DNA of 64,000 bases from Bedellia somnulentella (GCA_963576735.1 OY755197.1:11296501-11360500), one strand, 5' to 3'. Counted from the first letter of the stretch, positions 19,575-30,060 are shown. Program-made: numbers and translations. Notes: generated from the letters alone by a model not told the origin.

Positions 19575-19955
19575 GACAACCGTGATAGCCCAGTGGGTAG
19601 AACACTCGGTTATCGTGCAAACGACTATTGTTCAAATTCTGGGTCGGGCCTACACCAATTTGTCTTTTCTAAAGACATATGTGTGGTTAATTTATCATGG
19701 TTGTTAACGGTGAGGGAAAATACCGTGAGGAAACCCACATGGCTGAGTTGTACTTAGTCATGTGACAGTGTATTCGTACAAAACGGCGATAGGCCTGCCC
19801 CCTATCACGTGAGTACACTGTCCATGCAAAACGTGGGTACTCTGAACACCAGGTGACAAAGTCACGTGATGTTCAGAAGTATTAGTACCTCTGCCAACCC
19901 CTTCGGGGATATTCGGCGTGAACGTTTATGTTATGTTATGTTATATCATAAGGAA
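19575..19955 (+). mobile_element. SINE family C (subfamily 2), reference copy
   Basis: A box TAGCCCAGTGG (19586-19596), B box GTTCAAATTCT (19630-19640). Hairpin 1 pairs ACAGTGTA (19765-19772) with TACACTGT (19814-19821), enclosing GATAGG/CCTATC. Hairpin 2 pairs CTGAACA (19842-19848) with TGTTCAG (19870-19876), enclosing GTGACAAAGTCAC. Then come CCCCTTCGGGG, GGCGTGA and (TTATG)n. The structure suggests a compact folded Pol III transcript. Confidence 0.92.
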
Positions 19956-20094
19956 GTCTATCTAAATTTAAACGATAAAAGCCTGAATCTCAGCTTCCCT
20001 TAGTTAATGCTGTTTACACATACCCTATGCCGGGTATCCTGAGCGTACCTGGCAAATGGAATATAAAAAGTAGCCTTTTGAACCCTTTGAGAAT

Positions 20095-20348
20095 GCTGTG
20101 TAGTGTCGGCTTAGAATAGCACTACCCCATTTCTTTCGGTGGGTGTACGTAAGAGGCGACTAACGGTATTGGGGCTTTTAAGGGATTTTTGGGCGATGTG
20201 GTTGGAGACCCGTCACCAAAAACATTTATTATTACCATCTTTTCCCCAATCAACTTCCAAAAGTGCCTGAAGAATTTTTCATTCCAAAGCTCTGGCTACA
20301 CCGTTAAGGGATTTATAGCCGTGAGTATATGTATGTATGTATGTATGT
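20095..20348 (+). mobile_element. SINE family A
   Basis: Head of the TTCCGGTGGGTGTACG type but 3' half of the TTCATTCCAAAGCTCTGG type, i.e. a mosaic of two subfamilies. Confidence 0.85.
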
Positions 20349-20872
20349 AAGACACTAGTATTCTTACCAATCTACTCCGATGATGATGATGATGAGTATA
20401 TATCTAAACCCATACGAAATCTGATCCTCCTCTTACCACCTGACATGACGAGCACACAGACTCACACAGCACACGGTGTCTGTCAAGGTCATATTCCGTC
20501 ATGTGGTGTTCAGTGTTTACCATTAACAGATGTGCTCACACTTCCTACCTTGTATAGTGCGAGCGTCACGTGACCTTGCCACCGACCTACTGTGATATAC
20601 TAATACTGTTTTACGTGGTATGTCATGTGATTTGGCTTAGAATAGTGTTTTGATACAAGGGTTTGCTTAGGGTAGGTATAGGTATTTGTAGTCACGTGGT
20701 AGACGATGGGGTGGAAGATGGTTTATATTATATTTTTCAGTCATGAAAATGTACTTGATATGGTTTTAAACGGTGCTTAGTTCGGTTAATATCTTGTTTA
20801 TATACTTGGAGTATATATAATACGTAATGAACATGTGTTAGTTGAAGATCACTTTTAAAAACAAATAGTTAA
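20349..20872. other. Unassigned; short GATGAT run
   Basis: (GAT)5 near 20379-20394. A minus-strand frame ending at a possible GTAAGAG donor near 20437 is not supported by an acceptor. No repeat seen. Confidence 0.35.
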
Positions 20873-20874
20873 AA

Positions 20875-21123
20875 TACATACATACATATACTCACGGCTA
20901 TAAATCCCTAGAAGGGGTAGCCAGAGCTAACGAATTGGAAATTCCTCAGCCACTTTTGGAAATTGCGTGGGGAAAAGATGGTAAAATAAAGGTTGTTGGT
21001 GATGGGTCTCCAACCGCATCGCCCAAAAATCCCTTAAAAAGCCCCAATACCGTTAGTCGCCTCTTACGTACACCCACCGGAAGAAAAGGGGTAGTGCTAT
21101 TCTAAGCCGACACTACACAGCAA
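20875..21123 (-). mobile_element. SINE family A
   Basis: Complete minus-strand copy, from ACATAC tail to GCCGACACTACACAGC head. Confidence 0.87.
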
Positions 21124-21392
21124 TCCTTAAAATAATGATGTATAAGTTCTAATGGCCATATTAATATTATTATTTGGGATGTTTTTAAGGTGACTTTTAG
21201 AGGTTTAAGAAAACAATAACTAAACACTGAATGCAGCTCAAAAAATAATTTCAGATATTTGATGGCCACTAACTTCCAACCAGAACCAAATTACCTCATG
21301 AAATAGGTATCTCATATAATTTCATCTGGAAATTCGTCAACTACCTGGTAGTATTATTAAATCTGAAGATTTGTTTTTTTATTATAAATATA

Positions 21393-21746
21393 CATAACAT
21401 AAACATAAACGTTCACGCCGAATATCCCCGAAGGCGTTGGCAGAGGTACTAATACTTCTGAACATCACGTGACTTTGTCACCTGGTGTTCAGAGTACCCA
21501 CGTTTTGCATGGACAGTGTACTCACGTGATAGGGGGCAGGCCTATCGCCGTTTTGTACGAATACACTGTCACATGACTAAGTACAACTCAGCCATGTGGT
21601 TTTCCTCACGATGTTTTCCCTCACCGTTAACAACCATGATAAATTAACCACACATATGTCTTTAGAAAAGACAAATTGGTGTAGGCCCGACCCAGGATTT
21701 GAACACTAGTCGTTTGCACGATAACCGAGTGATCTACCCACTGGGC
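21393..21746 (-). mobile_element. SINE family C (subfamily 2)
   Basis: Nearly full-length, truncated within the first bases of the tRNA-like head. The 10-bp target duplication is TATAAATATA (21383-21392 and 21747-21756). It is inserted at the end of the family F SINE to its right. Confidence 0.9.
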
Positions 21747-21756
21747 TATAAATATA

Positions 21757-21979
21757 TTAGGACATATACACCGATCAAGTTAGTTCCAAACCAATACCAC
21801 TTGTATTATGGGTATACTAACTCAACGATATATTTAATATTATATAAAAAAACACATAAAAAAACACCCAAGCCTAAATCATATATGCTCTTCACATATA
21901 TGTTGCTCCCAGCGGGGATCAAACCCGCAAACTCCGGACCGAGAAGCTAGTCACCTATCCACTCGGCCACGGCTGTCGA
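21757..21979 (-). mobile_element. tRNA-derived SINE, family F
   Basis: On the minus strand the head has a perfect A box TGGCCGAGTGG (21959-21969) and B box GGGTTTGATCC (21916-21926). A body with ACCACTTGTATTATGGG (plus-strand wording) follows. A second copy is at 55351-55541. From memory this body is widespread in lepidopteran SINEs. Confidence 0.75.
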
Positions 21980-22004
21980 TATAGATTTATTTATAGCTTA
22001 GTGA

Positions 22005-22325
22005 ATATATCGTACACTTAATACTACATTGACCTATGTCAAAATTTTGATGAATTGAGTTACAATACTACACAGTACTTAAAAAAAAATATACGGTCGA
22101 ATTGAGAACACTCCTTTTTTTGAAGTCGGTTAAAAAGCATGCTCTACAACATAGGCACGAGAAAACACCCGTATTCTTAACACAAAAAGGTTCAATTTCA
22201 CTTGGGTCTTTATCGTCTCGTATTCATAATGTTGTAGAGCACGCTTTTTAAGGTCTGTGTAGTATTGTAACTCAATTCATCGATTTTGACATAGGTCACT
22301 GTAGTATTAAGCGTGCGATATATAG
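22005..22325. mobile_element. Foldback MITE with ~70-bp inverted ends
   Basis: Outer arms 22008-22078 and 22255-22324 are near-perfect reverse complements (TAATACTACATTGACCTATG versus CATAGGTCACTGTAGTATTA). A second inner pair, AGCATGCTCTACAACAT and ATGTTGTAGAGCACGCT, makes the whole unit fold back. A TTTTTTTGAAGTCGGTTAAA block lies between the arms. No coding capacity. Confidence 0.65.
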
Positions 22326-22579
22326 AATATTTCAGTAGCTCAAGCAAAACGCCAGCGACTACCAGTAGCGATCCAAATCACTACACAAATGATGCAAATA
22401 AAACCAATTTGTCTACAGATTGTCCACCGAGCCTCATACATTGCATTCATACATCATTCATCACTCCTTTGTATGGATCCACTTCATACGTACACAATTT
22501 GCAATAATCTTTAACTATGTACTTCGTGTATGATGAATGTAACTCGACATTCTGTGCTGTTTTGTAGCAGGGTTATTTT

Positions 22580-22760
22580 TTAACCGTTTGCGAAAAAGGA
22601 GGGGGTTTTCAATTCGCCTGAATATTAGTATTTTCTAAGAATTTCACGACGTCACACACATTACAAACGTCTCGTCAAAAAACTATGTAATAACACGCGA
22701 TTAAATATCCGAAAGTCAATAGTAGGTTCGCCTGAATATTGTTTTTTTCAGTTTTAGCAT
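22580..22760. repeat. Dispersed repeat blocks related to 22.1 and 32.9-33.2 kb
   Basis: TTAACCGTTTGCGAAAAAGG is an inverted, diverged relative of the block inside the 22-kb MITE. AATAACACGCGATTAAATAT and CCGAAAGTCAATAG match the repeats at 32.9 and 33.15 kb. Confidence 0.5.
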
Positions 22761-23300
22761 ATTTCATCGCAGCTGATGTAAACATAGGGTATTTCGTATA
22801 TATTTATTCATTAAAATTTTACTAGTGACCTGCTCCTGCTTTGCACACTTTTTAGCGTGATGTTATACAAAACAACATGTTACTGATGAAAGTTGTAGCT
22901 TTCTTTACTATCCTATCGATTACTAATTGATAAATACTTTTTGTACATGTGGATTTCTACCAGGTAACTAAAGTAATGGAATAATTTCAAGTGGCACGTT
23001 GTGCTGAGTAAGCAATTATTTAACATCATAATTTTTTAAATTTGTTTCTATTTCATGTACAATTAATAAGACTTGCTTTCTATAACTAAAACTATCAAAA
23101 TCATTCACACAAACCATACAATCCCAACCAGCATAGAATCCCAAGGACACCGGGAGCCGCTTTGCAACCAAATGGTAATATTAATTTTAGTCCAAGGCGA
23201 GAGCAAACCACTATACTTTATTTCGGATGGTTCCTACGTCATTATTATAAACACTACCTGGTTGCTAGATGATTGAGAACTAAGTTTTTAAGAAACACAA
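22760..23300. other. No gene or repeat recognised
   Basis: AT-rich with a chance 67-codon frame at 23073-23276. Confidence 0.35.
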
Positions 23301-23302
23301 AT

Positions 23303-23434
23303 AAAGGTTGTTGGTGATGGGTCTCCAACCGGATCGCCTAAAAATCCTTTAAAAACCCCAATACCGTTAGTCGCCTCTTACGTACACCCACCGGAAGAAA
23401 TAAGGTAGTGCTATTCTAAACCGACACTACTCGG
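23303..23434 (-). mobile_element. SINE family A, 5' half
   Basis: Minus-strand copy from ATAAAGGTTGTTGGTGATGG to ACCGACACTACTCGG; the 3' end is missing. Confidence 0.75.
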
Positions 23435-23519
23435 CATCTATATAATATTATATATTTTTATATGTTAATTTCAATTATTGTTATTTTAACACTGAAAACT
23501 CTCTCTTTAACTGTAAAAT

Positions 23520-23700
23520 GAGACTATCCCCACTGACATAGTGCGTAGTGACGCGTGCGCAGTGAAAATATCCGCGCGGAATTGTAGATCAGTAGTTTAG
23601 TTACGAAATAGCGTCTGGCTCATTTGAGATGTAAACATTGGAGTTGATCGCGCCGCAGAATGTGGGTCGGGCGCATGGGGCCGCTTCAACACGAGAACTA
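23520..23700. promoter_or_regulatory. CpG-rich island of unknown role
   Basis: Dense CG dinucleotides (GACGCGTGCGCAG, CCGCGCGG, GATCGCGCCGCAG) in an AT-rich background. An arthropod initiator-like ATCAGTAG lies near 23589 in plus orientation. Could be a promoter/5' UTR or a decayed TE 5' end. No frame supports an exon. Confidence 0.25.
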
Positions 23701-23799
23701 TGATTCTACAGCGATTTGGAGAATTCTGGCAAGGATTTCATACGGTTTGAATATGATAAAAAATCGATAATAGAAGTTTTATTTACAGCTTTAGGTACA

Positions 23800-23950
23800 T
23801 TACAAAGGAACAAAAGAGCATGTATGAGAAGAATGATGAATGTGACAGAAGCAAGAGAGATTTCTCAGGAGGATCGTACAAAGAAGCCATCGATAGACTC
23901 TGCCTACCCCAATGGGAACAACGGGCGTGAGTATAAGTAAGCGAGTAAGT
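23800..23950 (+). mobile_element. LINE family B 3' end, AAGT-tail subfamily
   Basis: Codes AACAAAAGAGCATGTATGAG... to ACCCCAATGGGAACAACGGG, then GCGTGAGTATAAGTAAGCGA. The tail unit differs from the usual ATGT. Confidence 0.75.
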
Positions 23951-24260
23951 AGTTTACCTACATTGTTCTATTTTATACTTTATTGTCATATAATGGTATA
24001 CTTTTATTACGAAATATTTACATGTACGTGTGTGCGATTGACAACATATAAATATTTTTTCTATCTTAAAATATCTGACTACGATGCAGTAGCTAGCGGC
24101 TAAAGACACCTTAAAGTGCTCAAGCAGCTTATAAATGGATTACTTCTGTTTGTGAAAAGTTTACGTTAATTGAATGAAGGGGCGCGAGAGTAGTAAATAA
24201 GATATGGCTCTACACCCCCCGGTCGAGTCTTCAAATACCAAATCCAAGACACCTAGACAT
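23951..24260. other. No gene or repeat recognised
   Basis: Intronic-like AT-rich spacer. Confidence 0.35.
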
Positions 24261-24261
24261 T

Positions 24262-24513
24262 ACATACATACATACATATTCTCACGGCTATAAATCCCTT
24301 ACCGGGGTAGCCAGAGCTTTGGAATGAGAAATTCCTCAGCCACTTTTATGGAAGTTGATTGGGGAAAAGATTGTAATAATAAATGTTTTTGGTGAGGGGT
24401 CTCCAACCACATCGCCCAAAAAATCACTTAAAAAGCCCCTATAACCTTAGTCGCCTCTTACAATCACCCACGGGTAGAAATGGGGTAGTGTTATTCTAAG
24501 CCGACACTACCTA
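24262..24513 (-). mobile_element. SINE family A ('GTGGGTGATCG' subfamily)
   Basis: Minus-strand complete copy with CAATCACCCACGGGTAGAAA and GCCGACACTACC head. Confidence 0.87.
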
Positions 24514-24514
24514 G

Positions 24515-24912
24515 ACATTATTTTACTAATTATTGCAATGGTAATAAAACCCTATATATTTCTGCGGATATAGGGAAACTATAAACGTAGATAAGTAAAC
24601 TCAATTCCAGATTACGCTTGACGTAATGTGGTGACCTCGCGAGTATCGACAGACCGCCGAATAAACTGCGTTTTATTATTAGACAAACATGGTTTCACAC
24701 CTATTTTGTATGCGATGTTAACAATGGGTATGGTTTGATGACAGAATTTCGTGACATATACTTTTTTTAAATATAATTATATGGTATGTTATAGAAATGC
24801 ACAGTATGTACGTTTGTAAACTGTTTCATAAATACATACGTATAAATTATTATAAAGTAATCAAAGTTTTATATAACGCCTTCAAATCAAAGTTTAATAC
24901 TCGTACGAACAG
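24515..24912. other. No gene or repeat recognised
   Basis: AT-rich spacer. Confidence 0.35.
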
Positions 24913-24922
24913 TAATATTTAC

Positions 24923-25142
24923 ATACATACATACATATACTGACGCCATTAGTTCCCATTGGGGTAGGCAGAGACTATTGATCGCCACTTCGCACGATCC
25001 TGACAAACCTCTCTAGCTTCGTTTACATCCATCAAGCTTTTCATACATGCTCTTTTATTCTTCATAATTCGGACGCCAGCCTTTTTGAGCACACTCTCAA
25101 TTTGGTCCAAGTGTGTTCTCCGTGGTCGTCCTCTACTAACAT
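24923..25142 (-). mobile_element. LINE family B 3' end
   Basis: Minus-strand copy whose tail ACATACATAC is at the left. It codes the GRPRRTHLDQIESVLKK... end. The 10-bp target duplication is TAATATTTAC (24913-24922 and 25143-25152). Confidence 0.87.
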
Positions 25143-25152
25143 TAATATTTAC

Positions 25153-25700
25153 TTAGTGAATATTCACTCGACCTATCTAAGCTCTTCTATATATTAACTT
25201 TAAGTATCGAATTTATTAGAATGTATTAGCTGTAATAGTGGGAATTTGTTAGTTACATGAGGAGTTGAAACTAGCCGATCCATAGAACTACCATATTATC
25301 TTTACAGCTTAAACATGTCCCACGCGAAGAGCAAAGCCCTTAACCCTGAGAAGGCTTATAATTAGGCTATAGTCAACCATCTAGCCTATTAGAGGTAGGC
25401 AGAAAATAGTATGTTTTTGTGTGTGAGTGTATGTTCACATTTTGCCCTACTTCTTAACAGTAACATTCCCAAAAATTTGATGCAACCAAAAACATGCTAG
25501 TCAAATACCAACTCATCTACCAAATGGTATAATTACGCATGGCAATAAGCGCAATTAGGTGTACGGCACCACTATAGACAGCGGAACCCGACAATTAATG
25601 GTTTACGAGGGAGTATTGAGACCGAATGCGTGTGATGTGGTGAAGGAAGCTACACAACTATGGCTTCCGTAGCTAACGTCTATTTAATAAAACTAAATGT
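25153..25700. other. No gene or repeat recognised
   Basis: AT-rich spacer, no exon signals. Confidence 0.35.
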
Positions 25701-25704
25701 GAAT

Positions 25705-25953
25705 TCTTGTTGTTTAGTGTCAGCTTAGAATAGCACTACCCCATTTCTTCCGGTGGGTGTACGTAAGAGGCGACTAACGGTATTGGGGCTTTTAAGGGAA
25801 TATTGGGCGATGCGGTTCTAGACCCATCACCAACAACCTTTATCTTACCATCTTTTTCCCACTCAACTTTCCAAAAAAAGGCTGAGGAATTTCTAATCCC
25901 TTAGCTCTGGCTACCCCTTCTAGGTATTTATAGCCGTGAGTATATGTATGTAA
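25705..25953 (+). mobile_element. SINE family A
   Basis: Full-length, TTCCGGTGGGTGTACG subfamily; short ATGT tail. Confidence 0.85.
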
Positions 25954-26650
25954 GAAAAAAAATGAAATTTCGAACTTTGTGGTGTAAAAAATTACGTTGT
26001 AAGATAGATAGAAGAAGAAATGTTAAGGTGGATGGTTTTAGACGAAAGAGATATACGAAAATAAAATTTTGATTTAGATAACTGTTATAGATAGAAATGT
26101 TATAAAAAGAAAGTAAAGAGAATAAAAAAGAGTATGAATGTGGAGGAAGCTGAATACTCCTTGTTAGCCAGGGATTTTATTATTAACACGCGATGTTCAT
26201 TAGAAAATGAATTTGTGTCTGTATGGGTGACAACCCCTTTGGGTTTTAAACGTCGTGAATAATAAGTCCATATATATTTCATAACTGTATTCTCACTCAT
26301 CCTTCCAATTTGTCATAATCACCTCAGCATCTCTTTCAATTAGTATCCGCTTACATACGAAGGTGTAGCTCGGATGTCGCGGTTGCAATAGCTTTAGGAA
26401 ATTACTGCCATTATCTTTCGTATAAATTAATCTGATTTTGGAAAGTATAGATAGATTTATCATCAGTGCCATGCTGTCATACGATAACATACAACACTTT
26501 TAAGATTGGATTTTTGCAGGAAAATTTTAAAAATGCTTATTATGAATCAAATTCGATATTTGATGGAATAAGTACATATTGATGGTATAAGATATTGTTA
26601 CGACCCTTTAAAAGCTGCGCATTAATAATTTGCTTTTCTGATATTTAACT
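25954..26650. other. No gene; possible very old LINE B trace
   Basis: 26090-26240 has weak likeness to family B (AAAAAAGAGTATGAATGTGG, GGAGGAAGCTGAA), but too decayed to be sure. Confidence 0.3.
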
Positions 26651-26652
26651 CA

Positions 26653-26789
26653 CGCCCTATTTCTGAATTAAGTATTCAAGCTGAGAACGACTTAGGTATC
26701 GTTTTATCTCATTCAGTTGTTAAGATTTCAATGCGACAGAACGATACTTAAGTTGTTCTCAGCTGGAATACTCAATTCAGAAATTGGGA
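26653..26789. mobile_element. Short foldback MITE, copy 1
   Basis: A 137-bp unit; inverted ends TTTCTGAATTAAGTATTCAA / GAATACTCAATTCAGAAA extend into CTGAGAACGACTTA / TAAGTTGTTCTCAG. Further copies are at 28806 and 44819. Confidence 0.75.
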
Positions 26790-26825
26790 AACAACACGCA
26801 CTATTAACAAAAAGTTAATTTATTA

Positions 26826-27096
26826 ATTATTGCCGTGTAGTGCCGGCTTTGCCGTGTAGTGCCGGCTTAGAATGTCGCTACCCCTTTCTTCCCACGGGTG
26901 TCGTAAGAGGCGACTAAGGGTTTTGGGGCTTTCTATTGGATTTTTGGGCGATGCGGTTGGAGACCCATCACCAAAAACCTTTATTTTACCGCCTTTTCCC
27001 CACTCAACTTCCAAAAGTGGCTGAGGAATTTATAATTCGTTGGCTCTGGCTACCCCTTCTAGGGAATTATAGCCGTGAGTATATGTATGTATGTAT
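26826..27096 (+). mobile_element. SINE family A with duplicated head
   Basis: The first 19 bp (GCCGTGTAGTGCCGGCTTT) are present twice in tandem. The rest is full length, 'GTGCCGG' subfamily. The 12-bp target duplication is GTTAATTTATTA (26814-26825 and 27097-27108). Confidence 0.92.
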
Positions 27097-27108
27097 GTTA
27101 ATTTATTA

Positions 27109-27275
27109 AGTTTTAAGGGATTTTTGGGCGATGCGGTTGGAGACCCATCACCAACAACCTTTATTCTACCATCTTTTCTCCACACAACTTCCAAAAGTGG
27201 CTGAGGAATTTCTAATTTCTCAGCTCTGGCTACCCCTTTAGGGATTTATAGCCGTGAGTATATGTATGTATGTTA
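27109..27275 (+). mobile_element. SINE family A, 3' part
   Basis: Begins at AGTTTTAAGGGATTTTTGGG, directly after the target duplication of the previous copy, in the same orientation, and ends with the ATGT tail. Confidence 0.8.
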
Positions 27276-27652
27276 ATTCATTCTATGCTTAACTACAAGT
27301 TTATTTTTGAGTTAAAAGTTTGCAAATGTTTTGTTCGTCCAACTTTACGTACTCAGTGCATGAAAGAAAAAACGCTGCTATATATATTCACCCTAAATTC
27401 GCTTAAATTACGAACTAGATATTTGGACCCTCGAAAATAAAATTACTCGCTTATTTTTTAGCCCACATTAGGGAAAGAAACAGCTTAACTTGTAAACCTC
27501 TGAAAACTATGATAACGACAGAATACATTAGATATAATTGGACATCTGCAGCTTAATCACTTATAAAAGTTATAATCTGTATTAAATTCAGAAAATTCAT
27601 TAAGGTTTTTTTTAAAGTGACACTGAACCTTTATATAAATAATTATCTCATA

Positions 27653-27844
27653 TTATTTTCCAAAACAAGTTTCTAGGTCAAACAGTAAAAGTATAATAAT
27701 AAAACCATAGGTACCATCATCCATCGGCTTAATGCACTGTAAACACGACACCTTTTTTTTCTTTTTCACTTTCCCACTATCTTTTTGTTTGCCATTATTA
27801 TTATTAACCACTTTCTTATTTTCATTATTTTTCACGACACCCAT
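27653..27844 (-). CDS. Possible first coding exon (basic, Lys/Asn-rich)
   Basis: A minus-strand ATG at 27844 in a favourable context (CCAAAATGGG) opens a 63-codon frame. It is rich in K and N with runs NNNN and KKKKK, then CLQCIKPMDDG. The region just upstream (27850-27930) is CpG-rich, as insect first exons often are. A GT after ATGGATGATG would leave one codon base, the phase required by the ankyrin exon at 8339-8419, but GTACCT is a poor donor. The frame's last part (IIILLLF...) is probably intron. It could be an alternative ankyrin first exon, another gene, or chance. Confidence 0.25.
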   Translation of the reverse strand: MGVVKNNENKKVVNNNNGKQKDSGKVKKKKKVSCLQCIKPMDDGTYGFIIILLLFDLETCFGK

Positions 27845-28188
27845 TTTGGCGCGCTGTTATTTTTTATATCGCGCCGACGACAAACGGCACGCTCGCACGC
27901 AGCCACGGTTTGCTCAAAAACTAGCAAGGAGTTCGTAGTAGAAGTGATGACGGACTCATTCGATGGTTGGAGCTACAGCGAGACGTTATAATATAGTTAT
28001 GGCATCGATTGAAACGTTTTCTGATGTTAACGCTTTGAATGTTAATTGTCATAGGTATGTCTGTCTATAGGTGCTTTGATACTGAAAACTATTATTTGTA
28101 GTGAATGTAGTGTACAAGTGATTCTTTCGATGGACCGATATTCTTTCACTTATTTATTAATGTTGTGTAAGACTGAACAAAAAAGTTA

Positions 28189-28340
28189 ACATCACATAAA
28201 CGTTCACGCCGCATATCCCCGAAGGGGTTGGCAGAGGTACTAATACTTTTGAACATCTCGTGACTTTGTCACCTGATGTTTAGAGTACCCGCGTTTTGCA
28301 TGGACAGTGTACTCACGTGATAGGGGGTAGGCCTATCGCC
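28189..28340 (-). mobile_element. SINE family C, 5' truncated
   Basis: 3' part only, ending within GGGGGTAGGCCTATCGCC. A perfect 14-bp target duplication GAACAAAAAAGTTA (28175-28188 and 28341-28354) proves retroposition with 5' truncation. Confidence 0.92.
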
Positions 28341-28354
28341 GAACAAAAAAGTTA

Positions 28355-28805
28355 CTTTCTTCTTACAGGTAAGGTTTAAGTTTGAATCCAGTTTCAAGTT
28401 TCAAGTTTGCGAATCTGTCAATTGACTTGCTATGGTTGAATGTTATAAAAAATGATGCTTATATATGTATCAGCCAAGAAAAGTTCTTATTTCTGCACTG
28501 TATATATAAAAGTAATTCTTGACATCTGTAATTTTTATACAGTTTTTGGAAGTAAGAAAACCTATCAAATCAGATCCAACCCACACGTCGTGAAGAGCGC
28601 CATCTCCTCATGTAATTGGTTGGATCTGTGCTATTTTAGGCTACACACGGCAACAATAAAAAATATATTTCCAAACTTAGATAAAGCAGTACCTATTCAA
28701 CATGGTATTATTTATAGCAAAATCAATAGCAGATATCCAAAAATATATTTACTGTATAATTACAAGAAGGCACAGAGTTTACTCAATGTCAAGGAGTATC
28801 ACTAA
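28355..28805. other. Unassigned, one 117-codon frame
   Basis: A plus-strand frame at 28452-28805 has no recognisable domain and lies in AT-rich sequence; probably chance. Confidence 0.3.
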
Positions 28806-28928
28806 CGCCCGATTTCTGAATTGAGTATTCAAGCTGAGAACGACTTAAGTAAAGTTTTGTCTCATTCAGTTGTTAAGATTTCAATGCGACAGAACGATAC
28901 TTAAGTTGTTGTCAGCTGGAATACTCAG
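28806..28928. mobile_element. Short foldback MITE, copy 2 (right end incomplete)
   Basis: CGCCCGATTTCTGAATTGAG to TGGAATACTCAG; the last ~15 bp of the right inverted end are missing. Confidence 0.7.
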
Positions 28929-29042
28929 ATGAAAAACCATATTCAAATCCCAAATTCAAAATAGTTTTGGCTAAGGCTTTCGCCAAGAACTTTAGGCAAT
29001 AAAAAGAAAAAAAATATTTTTAATATGAGATAAACTGTGTAG

Positions 29043-29302
29043 TTTGCTTGTGCAGTGTCGGCTTAGAATAGCACTACCCCATTTCTTCCGGTGGGTGTAC
29101 GTAAGAGGCGACTAACGGTATTGGGGCTATTAAGGGATTTTTGGGCGATGCGGTTGGAGACCCATCACTAACAACCTTTATTTTTACCATCTTTTCCCCA
29201 CTCTACTTTCCAAAAGTGGCCGAGGAACTTCTAGTTCCTCAGCTCTGGCTACCCCTTGTAGGGATTAACAGCCGTGAGTATATGTATGTATGTATGTATG
29301 TC
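29043..29302 (+). mobile_element. SINE family A
   Basis: Head TGCAGTGTCGGCTTAGAATA; full body; ATGT tail of several units. Confidence 0.85.
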
Positions 29303-29410
29303 AGCTTAAACTAGCAGTAACCCACTTTTGTCTGCAGGTGTCGTAATGAACCGATTTAGGTTTTTAAGTTATTGTTGGGCGATATTGCTAGGGACCCATC
29401 TTCTTTGAAC
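29303..29410 (+). mobile_element. SINE family A, old 5' half
   Basis: CAGCTTAAACTAGCAGTAAC through GGGCGATATTGCTAGGGACC, directly after the tail of the previous copy. Confidence 0.55.
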
Positions 29411-29474
29411 CATCCATTATATGGAAATCATTTTACAATATTTATATCCACCGTTTATGGGGGACCCGTGACTT

Positions 29475-29522
29475 TATATATGTCGTAGGATGATTTGATG
29501 TTTAGGTTTTTTGCAAAAAATA
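29475..29522 (+). repeat. Terminal fragment of the 55-kb inverted-repeat element
   Basis: TATATGTCGTAGGATGATTT followed by GATGTTTAGGTTTTTTGCAA, identical to the outer end of the element at 55019-55931. Confidence 0.7.
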
Positions 29523-29547
29523 AATGTATAATATCGGTAACGGTAAC

Positions 29548-29672
29548 TATAACATAACATAAACGTTCACGCCGTTTTTCCCCGAAGGGGTTGGCAGAGG
29601 TACCAATACTCCTGAACTCACATGGCAAGCGCCATCTAGTTTCCAGAGAAGGTACCCACGTTTTGCTTAGTT
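29548..29672 (-). mobile_element. SINE family C (subfamily 1), 3' end
   Basis: ATAACATAAACGTTCACGCC, CCCCGAAGGGG, and the GCGCCATCTAGTTTCCAGAG block of subfamily 1. Confidence 0.8.
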
Positions 29673-29689
29673 ACTCTTATATTATAACT

Positions 29690-30050
29690 CTTATATTATT
29701 TCTCTTATAACTATAAGTTAATCTTATAACAAAAATGTATACTTAAGGAGGGCAAATTACTTTGGCAAAGTCATTGGCTAATGCTAGGTGTGGTCTGTCG
29801 TGTCTTCCGAGCACTTGGAGCTAATGAGGGTATGAGGGTCACCCGGTAATCGATACAATGGGCCGTTGTCAACACGGCTGATGAACTAGTTCGTTTAATT
29901 GATGTCGATTTGTTGAGTTAAGCTGCGGCTGGTGCAGCCGGGTTTGTGATGGGTAGTCGTAAAAATGGGTTTTAGAGAATCGTACCAATTGGCGATGAAT
30001 ATCTTTACAGCCTATGTTTCTTCTGAAGGCTTCAAGAAATAACTCTTTAA
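29690..30050. other. No gene or repeat recognised
   Basis: Mixed composition; no frame with support. Confidence 0.35.
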
Positions 30051-30060
30051 TATAAACTTA

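Noticed and set aside
20437..20575. Minus-strand exon ending at a GTAAGAG donor
   Set aside because: The stop-free stretch is under 35 codons, no acceptor is placed correctly, and the peptide shows no relation to ankyrin or any family I know.
28452..28805. 117-codon plus-strand frame
   Set aside because: AT-rich, no domain or signal peptide, overlaps the start of a MITE; length is expected by chance in 64 kb.
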